Shown here in pieces: positions 6,704-10,430 of a DNA stretch of 10,430 nucleotides. The notes beneath the pieces were generated by a model. The model saw only the letters and a list, made by a program, of their open reading frames with translations. It made no database searches and was not told where the DNA came from. Position 1 is the first letter of the stretch. Each line of letters starts with the position of its first letter. The position numbers and the translations under genes were made by a program. Source of the stretch: Bryobacterales bacterium (GTDB lineage: Bacteria; Cyanobacteriota; Vampirovibrionia; Obscuribacterales; Obscuribacteraceae). The DNA is taken from contig CAJCHQ010000084.1 of assembly GCA_903970295.1 (NCBI GenBank), forward strand, positions 1-10,430, given 5' to 3'.

Positions 6704-7258
6704 ATGGCAACTTGGTTCACATCTGACCATCACTTCGGTCATAAGAACATCATTGAATATTGCCACCGTCCGTTTGATAGTATCTTAGAGATGAATGACG
6801 CTCTTGTATCGGCTTGGAACAGCTGTGTCAAAGATGCCGACACAGTTTACTATTTGGGCGATTTCTCGCTCAAGAGCAGCATTATGGAGCAGTATGCGCC
6901 GCTTCTCAACGGCAATAAAATTTTGATCGCCGGCAATCACGACGGCTGTCACCCCTGTAATCACGGCGGACAATGGGGACAGCTCTCAATTTACCGCAAA
7001 TATTTCACAGCCGTGTACGATCAACTGGATTGGCAAAATGTGACTATGCACCATATGCCGTACCACGACGAGAACGACGACCGCTATCCCGAATATCGCC
7101 CGGTCAGTGATGGTCGTATTTTGCTGCACGGACACGTGCACGAACGTTGGTTGACAAACGGACGCCAGATTAATGTCGGAGTCGATATGTGGGATTATCG
7201 GCCTGTGCACGAGGATCAGATTAGACAACTGATCGAGAAAGTGGAAAACGGAGAGTGA
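6704..7258 (+). CDS. Calcineurin-like metallophosphoesterase
   Basis: 184 residues; the ATG at 6704 is preceded by GGTAGG. All the metal-binding blocks of the calcineurin-like fold are present in order: DHHFGH (Asp8, His10, His13), GDF (Asp53), GNHD (Asn78, His79, Asp80), MHH (His116, His117) and HGHVHE (His142, His144, His146). This predicts a di-metal hydrolase of phosphoesters. The compact size and the ending INVGVDMWDYRPVHEDQI fit the short bacterial/phage-type phosphoesterases (COG4186-like). The physiological substrate cannot be read from sequence. It is a single gene followed by a 188-nt gap before osmC, so it is probably transcribed alone. No signal peptide, so cytoplasmic. Confidence 0.92.
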   Translation: MATWFTSDHHFGHKNIIEYCHRPFDSILEMNDALVSAWNSCVKDADTVYYLGDFSLKSSIMEQYAPLLNGNKILIAGNHDGCHPCNHGGQWGQLSIYRKYFTAVYDQLDWQNVTMHHMPYHDENDDRYPEYRPVSDGRILLHGHVHERWLTNGRQINVGVDMWDYRPVHEDQIRQLIEKVENGE

Positions 7259-7326
7259 TCTGTTCGGGGTCTTACCCTGGTAATGACAGGCCTGACCAGA
7301 TCTTATGAAATCTTGAAAATGCAGAG

Positions 7327-7356
7327 ACAACGATGAGTTATATAACCCATCATTGT
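7327..7356. repeat. 30-bp imperfect palindrome upstream of osmC
   Basis: ACAACGATGAGTTAT (7327-7341) and ATAACCCATCATTGT (7342-7356) are complementary at 13 of 15 positions. The two plus-strand mismatches are A-C, which on a minus-strand transcript become G-U pairs. The symmetry is compatible with a dimeric regulator site about 90-120 nt before osmC. It could also be a termination structure behind the metallophosphoesterase, but no T-run follows on the plus strand. Confidence 0.6.
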
Positions 7357-7358
7357 TA

Positions 7359-7368
7359 CACTTAAGTG
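7359..7368. repeat. Perfect 10-bp palindrome CACTTAAGTG
   Basis: This lies two bases after the 30-bp palindrome, in the osmC upstream region. It is possibly part of the same operator or overlaps the promoter. A 10-bp palindrome alone can arise by chance. Confidence 0.4.
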
Positions 7369-7399
7369 AACAAAAAGTACAGGCAGACTTTAACTGGCA

Positions 7400-7426
7400 T
7401 CAGGCGCGATTTCTCAGGCGCCTGAG
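7400..7426 (+). promoter_or_regulatory. Palindrome and hairpin just before the osmC ribosome-binding site
   Basis: CTCAGGCGCCTGAG (7413-7426) is a perfect 14-bp palindrome ending 20 nt before the osmC ATG. An upstream copy of TCAGGCGC (7400-7407) can pair alternatively with GCGCCTGA (7418-7425), giving an 8-bp RNA hairpin with a 10-nt loop. It ends a few bases before the GGAGGAA ribosome-binding site. It may be an operator (OsmC/Ohr-type genes are often redox or stress regulated) or an mRNA structure influencing translation. Which of the two cannot be decided from sequence. Confidence 0.55.
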
Positions 7427-7446
7427 CACACCGGAGGAATCAACAC

Positions 7447-7863
7447 ATGACGCAAGTTCTGGTCAAGAATACCGATAACGAACATTACAAACAGCAAGTG
7501 CAGGCCGGGAAACATTCATTTGTTTCTGATATTCCCAAAGACAAGGGCGGCGACGAGACGGGACCTGACCCGCACGAGCTTTTACTTGCCGCTCTCGGTT
7601 CCTGCACGTCAGTGACTTTGCAAATGTACGCCAAGAAAAAGGGCTGGGATTTGAAGAACGTATCGGTCGACCTGACCGAAGAAGAAGTGGATGATCCGGC
7701 GAATCAAGGCAAAAAGCTGACTAAAATTACCCGCGCGATCAATGTTGATGGCAATTTGACCGCGGAGCAAGTCGAGGGCCTAAAAACGATCGCCGACAAA
7801 TGTCCGATCCATAAATTGTTGTCCGGTCCCAAACAGATCGACACTGAAATCAGCAAAGGCTAG
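7447..7863 (+). CDS. OsmC-family peroxide-detoxifying / redox protein
   Basis: 138 residues, the usual length for the family, with a strong ribosome-binding site (GGAGGAA) before the ATG. OsmC/Ohr proteins are cytoplasmic homodimeric peroxidases that reduce organic hydroperoxides with a reactive cysteine pair. Both cysteines are visible: Cys53 in LLLAALGSCTSVTLQMYAKK and Cys119 in IADKCPIHKLL. The N-terminal strand region (HYKQQVQAGKHSFVSDIPKDKGGDETGPDPHELLL) is typical of the general OsmC/YhfA-like branch rather than of classical Ohr. The actual physiological substrate, an organic peroxide or another thiol chemistry, is therefore open. It converges on the last gene of the recJ operon with 21 nt between the ends. 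Dyad elements at 7327-7426 may regulate it. Confidence 0.93.
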   Translation: MTQVLVKNTDNEHYKQQVQAGKHSFVSDIPKDKGGDETGPDPHELLLAALGSCTSVTLQMYAKKKGWDLKNVSVDLTEEEVDDPANQGKKLTKITRAINVDGNLTAEQVEGLKTIADKCPIHKLLSGPKQIDTEISKG

Positions 7864-7884
7864 AACAACACAGCTCAGTCCGAT

Positions 7885-8223
7885 TCAATTTCTGGCTAAT
7901 TGCTCTTCGAGACGTTTCTGAACTGCCGCGAGGTAGCTGCGAATCACCACCTCGGGATGATCTTGCGGGATCAAGTCGGATAGTTGTTCTTCGCTCGCCA
8001 GAGCACTCTTGATCGCGGCCAAATAATCTTCCGGCCCACCATGCAAGGCTCGGGCATCGATTACTCGGTCAAATACGTGATCGAGATCGTCTAGCGGACT
8101 TTTTGCGAATTGCACGACATAGATCAGTGCTCGGTTCAAAGCTTTGACTCGATCGTCCATCTTTGAGATTCCCTCGCCACCCCTATTGACGAGATTAGCA
8201 GCTGGTTGAACGTCGGTCAACAT
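7885..8223 (-). CDS. Conserved-looking helical protein of unknown function, last gene of the recJ-apt-birA operon
   Basis: 112 residues from the ATG at 8223, which overlaps the birA stop codon as TGATG and suggests translational coupling. An alternative start is the ATG at 8160 (MDDRVKALNRALIYVVQ, 91 residues). It has AGGGA about 10 nt upstream, and the preceding 21 residues look less protein-like, so the shorter form is quite possible. The product is soluble, acidic to neutral and rich in Leu and Ala, with predicted long helices (KALNRALIYVVQFA, PEDYLAAIKSALASEEQL, VVIRSYLAAVQKRLEEQLA). There are no cysteines, no membrane segment and no motif I recognise. Position suggests co-expression with recJ, apt and birA but does not define a role. 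Confidence 0.7.
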   Translation of the reverse strand: MLTDVQPAANLVNRGGEGISKMDDRVKALNRALIYVVQFAKSPLDDLDHVFDRVIDARALHGGPEDYLAAIKSALASEEQLSDLIPQDHPEVVIRSYLAAVQKRLEEQLARN

Positions 8224-9044
8224 CAGCAATATGCACCATCAGCCCGACGTAAACGCACTTCGCCGGCGTTAATCTGCTCGATCTTTCCGGCTTCGGTCTC
8301 GATCAACAACCCACCAGTTGAAGTGATATCAATTGCCTTGCCGACAATGGTCTTCTCGCCGACTTGGGCGAGCACATTCTTCCCGAGCGTAACCGAACGC
8401 TCGCGCCATTGTGCAAGAATCACTGCATTTTGATCGTTGATCAGCATGTCGTAGACGACCTCGAGCTCCTCAGCCACGGCACCAACCAGAAGGTTGGCAT
8501 CGAATTCGCGATCGCAAAATGTATGTAACGAAGCCACCTGGTCGTGCATTTCGTCGGGCATCATACTGCAGTCGAGGTGAGCATTGATGCCTATGCCAAG
8601 AATTACATATAAAGGTGCGCGTCCTGCAGTCTCGGCTAGAATGCCGCCGACTTTCCGACCATCAACGATCAAATCGTTCACCCACTTCAAACCGACCTGT
8701 ACGCCAGTCGTTGAGCGAATCGCCTTGGAGACTGCCACGCCAGCGGCCATAGTCAAAAGCGACAACTCGTTAAGCGCTTTATTCTCTGGACGCAAAAGTA
8801 TACTCATGTATATTCCGGCATCCGGGGGCGAAATCCAGGTGCGCCCCAATCGCCCGCGGCCAGCCAGTTGCTGGCGCGCTAAAACCATCACGCCAGCTCC
8901 ACCACCGGCGGCAGCGAGATCGAGCGCGCGCCGATTGGTCGAATCGATAGTCTCCCATAGTTCATTGGGCTGGCTAGGGTGGCGCCCAATCAAGCGGGTT
9001 TCGAGCAGCCCGTCGATAACTTCGAGATCAAGCCGGCGGACCAC
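8223..9044 (-). CDS. birA: Biotin--[acetyl-CoA-carboxylase] ligase, monofunctional
   Basis: Activates biotin to biotinyl-AMP and attaches it to the biotin carboxyl carrier protein of acetyl-CoA carboxylase, and to other biotin enzymes, in the cytoplasm. 273 residues from a GTG start, four bases after the apt stop; no strong ribosome-binding site, so coupling to apt is likely. Key motifs: ETIDSTN (32-37), the biotin/adenylate loop GRGRLGRTW (62-70), the KWVNDLIVDGRKVGGILAE block (120-138, with the catalytic-type Lys120) and GIGINAH (150-156). The C-terminal SH3-like domain is at about 225-273 (GKAIDITSTGGLLIETEAG, GEVRLR). There is no N-terminal helix-turn-helix, so unlike E. coli BirA it should not repress biotin genes. 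Length is right for a class I (ligase only) enzyme. No damage seen. Confidence 0.95.
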   Translation of the reverse strand: MVRRLDLEVIDGLLETRLIGRHPSQPNELWETIDSTNRRALDLAAAGGGAGVMVLARQQLAGRGRLGRTWISPPDAGIYMSILLRPENKALNELSLLTMAAGVAVSKAIRSTTGVQVGLKWVNDLIVDGRKVGGILAETAGRAPLYVILGIGINAHLDCSMMPDEMHDQVASLHTFCDREFDANLLVGAVAEELEVVYDMLINDQNAVILAQWRERSVTLGKNVLAQVGEKTIVGKAIDITSTGGLLIETEAGKIEQINAGEVRLRRADGAYC

Positions 9045-9048
9045 GCTT

Positions 9049-9612
9049 TCAATAACTGATTAGTGAGAAGACTTCCGCATCAGCAGGCAATTTATTGCGC
9101 CCGGACAGGAATGCCAATTCGATGATGAAACCGATGCCGACGACATTGCCACCGAGCGAGGTGAGCAATTTGTGAGCCGCACCAGCCGTGCCACCAGTGG
9201 CGAGCAAATCGTCAATCAAAACGATGCGATCTCCTTTGTTCACAGCATCGGCGTGGACTTCGACTGAGTCGGTACCATATTCGAGGGCATATTCCATTTT
9301 CTGCACTTTGTAAGGTAATTTGCCAGGCTTACGAATCGGCACGAAAGGCAAACCGAGATTGTAGGCGATCGTCGGCGCCAGAATAAAGCCGCGGGCTTCG
9401 ATACCAGATATCACGTCCGGCTTCAGTTCTTTGCACTTAGTCGTCAAAGCATCTACCACGAAAGCAAACGTTTCTGCTTCTTTCAAAAGCGGCGTCATAT
9501 CCTTAAAGATAATGCCGGCTTTGGGAAAATCAGGAATGTCGCGAATCGAACGCTTGATTAGCGCTTCTTGTTGTGAATCCAGGGGCAGCTTGACTGAAGT
9601 TGATGTTTTCAT
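9049..9612 (-). CDS. apt: Adenine phosphoribosyltransferase
   Basis: Converts adenine and PRPP to AMP in purine salvage, as a cytoplasmic dimer. 187 residues against 183 for E. coli Apt. The N-terminal IRDIPDFPKAGIIFKDMTPLL (23-43) is diagnostic for the family, as are the SGIEARGFILAP block (69-80), RKPGKLP (94-100) and the PRPP-binding loop VLIDDLLATGGTAGAA (131-146). The ATG overlaps the recJ stop codon as TAATG, and the gene is followed by birA after 4 nt. The recJ-apt pairing is also found in other bacteria such as Bacillus subtilis, where relA follows; here birA takes that place. Intact and confidently assigned. Confidence 0.97.
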   Translation of the reverse strand: MKTSTSVKLPLDSQQEALIKRSIRDIPDFPKAGIIFKDMTPLLKEAETFAFVVDALTTKCKELKPDVISGIEARGFILAPTIAYNLGLPFVPIRKPGKLPYKVQKMEYALEYGTDSVEVHADAVNKGDRIVLIDDLLATGGTAGAAHKLLTSLGGNVVGIGFIIELAFLSGRNKLPADAEVFSLISY

Positions 9613-10430
9613 TATTGGTATAAATTGTCGGAATCGAGTTGATTGCTCTCATACGCTATCGCTTCCTCGGCTACGTCGATGAGCACGGTCGGCTCGCCGG
9701 ACTTAACCTGGACGCCTAATTGTATATCCTTGAGGCTGCTAGTTTGGCACCAAACTCTGAAATCACGCGAGGTCCTTAACGAATCTGCCATCTGACGAAA
9801 TTCAGGCAAATCTTCGCCCGAACCCAGAGCCTCGCCCAACAGGTCGAGCGAAATAAGACCATCCTCGGCGAACCAGTCGATCAAATTTACCTTTCTGAGA
9901 ACGGTCAAACCCAGCGCCAGTGACATTTTGGTGGCTGCCATCAGAGCCGCTAGTTTTTCGCCTTCAACCTGGCCTTGCCGCTGATTGATGGCAAACTTGG
10001 CAAGTCCGACCAGACGCTTGAGAAAAGCGCCGGCGTCGTCCACATCAGCAGACCGAGAACCGACTAGATAGATGTTCTTGGCTCCCGTTTGACTGAGAAT
10101 CTCTTGGAAAACCTTAAGTGACGGTGGAAATTGAGCGAAGATTAGATGCCCGACCCGTCCCAGGTTAGTTCTATCCACAAAATTGATGCCGCTGGTTTTA
10201 GTCGGGGTTTCGCTAAAAATGGCGACGTCGCTGCCCAGCTTTTGACTGGCTCTGGCGAAGATGTCAGCAGGTTGAGCGTGACCGCGCAAATCTTTCCAGA
10301 CCAGGTTGGTCGTCACAGCCTCGCTCGCATCCTCTGGCAGAGGTCGCATATTGATGATCGTTGATGTGGTCGGAATAGGTGCGCTGGTTGCGGTGGTGGA
10401 AATAGGCGGGGTGGCTGCGGTGGTGCTTGC
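9612..10430 (-). CDS. recJ: Single-stranded-DNA-specific exonuclease RecJ, C-terminal part
   Basis: The reading frame is open from the right edge to a TAA at 9612, so this is the 3' end of a longer gene and the ATG at 10349 is internal. The window holds 272 codons. The first 27 residues are a Thr/Ala/Pro/Ser-rich linker. From about DLRGHAQPADIFARASQKLG onward it resembles the RecJ C-terminal domain (RecJ_C type): VAIFSE, HLIFAQFPPSLKVFQEIL, KNIYLVGS, LGLTVLRKVNLIDWFAEDGLISL, and a final helical and acidic tail. The catalytic DHH and DHHA1 domains would lie off the right edge, so the nuclease assignment rests on this accessory domain plus the recJ-apt gene order. RecJ degrades ssDNA 5' to 3' in recombination and mismatch repair. 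The stop overlaps the apt start. Confidence 0.82.
   Translation of the reverse strand, partial: ASTTAATPPISTTATSAPIPTTSTIINMRPLPEDASEAVTTNLVWKDLRGHAQPADIFARASQKLGSDVAIFSETPTKTSGINFVDRTNLGRVGHLIFAQFPPSLKVFQEILSQTGAKNIYLVGSRSADVDDAGAFLKRLVGLAKFAINQRQGQVEGEKLAALMAATKMSLALGLTVLRKVNLIDWFAEDGLISLDLLGEALGSGEDLPEFRQMADSLRTSRDFRVWCQTSSLKDIQLGVQVKSGEPTVLIDVAEEAIAYESNQLDSDNLYQ
10371..10424 (-). repeat. Two tandem 27-bp repeats encoding a 9-residue Thr/Ala/Pro unit in recJ
   Basis: On the minus strand the two units start ACCACCGCA and share CCTATT near their ends; 21 of 27 bases match. They encode TTAATPPIS and TTATSAPIP, and a third partial unit (TTSTI) follows. The window edge cuts the region, so more copies may lie to the right. 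The repeat lies in a linker just before the RecJ C-terminal domain and keeps the frame. Confidence 0.75.

Noticed and set aside
6551..6766. 71-codon minus-strand frame overlapping the start of the small secreted protein
   Set aside because: It overlaps the 5' end of the metallophosphoesterase on the other strand and carries no recognisable feature; the stop/start overlap looks coincidental.
8584..9063. 159-codon open frame on the plus strand
   Set aside because: Fully antisense to birA, whose motifs are intact; the translation is a low-complexity Arg/Ser/Pro-rich shadow.
1..10430. CRISPR arrays, insertion sequences, tRNA or rRNA genes
   Set aside because: No regularly spaced repeats, transposase motifs, terminal repeats or RNA gene signatures were seen on either strand.

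Overview
The window looks like an ordinary chromosomal stretch from a bacterium of moderate GC content. No mobile element, CRISPR array, rRNA or tRNA is visible. The best taxonomic clue is the secreted protein at 2803-4587. Its C-terminal 420 residues read as the DUF3370 family, which I know mainly from Cyanobacteria. There is no photosynthesis gene here, and the neighbours are generic. I infer a cyanobacterium or, more likely, one of the non-photosynthetic sister lineages (Melainabacteria/Vampirovibrionia, for example Obscuribacterales-like). This rests on recalled family distribution, not on a search.

Left region (1-2520, minus strand). This holds the first 705 codons of a class I ribonucleotide reductase large subunit (nrdA), running off the left edge. 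Its leader is about 350 nt and carries a cobalamin riboswitch: the conserved core, the B12 box and an 8-bp closing P1 helix are all visible. Downstream of it come an antiterminator/anti-antiterminator pair and an intrinsic terminator just before the start codon. The logic is that B12 switches off the B12-independent reductase, which predicts a B12-dependent class II reductase (nrdJ) elsewhere in the genome. A candidate promoter with a palindrome in its spacer lies upstream of the leader.

Middle region (2521-7863). A divergent intergenic stretch contains a nested inverted repeat. It is followed on the plus strand by the DUF3370-like secreted protein, a possible 49-aa ORF and an NCS1-family cytosine/purine permease. 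A small secreted protein on the minus strand converges on the permease. Divergent from it are a calcineurin-like metallophosphoesterase and an OsmC-family protein. The OsmC gene has three dyad-symmetric elements in its upstream region.

Right region (7885-10430, minus strand). This is a tightly packed operon read right to left: recJ (C-terminal part only), apt (adenine salvage), birA (biotin-protein ligase without the DNA-binding domain) and a 112-aa helical protein of unknown function. The junctions are a TAATG overlap, a 4-nt gap and a TGATG overlap, so translational coupling is likely. The captured part of RecJ starts with a Thr/Ala/Pro-rich linker built from a 9-residue tandem repeat.

No single exotic system stands out. 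The best regulatory find is the complete B12-responsive attenuator on nrdA. The least explained pieces are the nested inverted repeat at 2671-2719, the dyads upstream of osmC, and the unknown last gene of the recJ operon.
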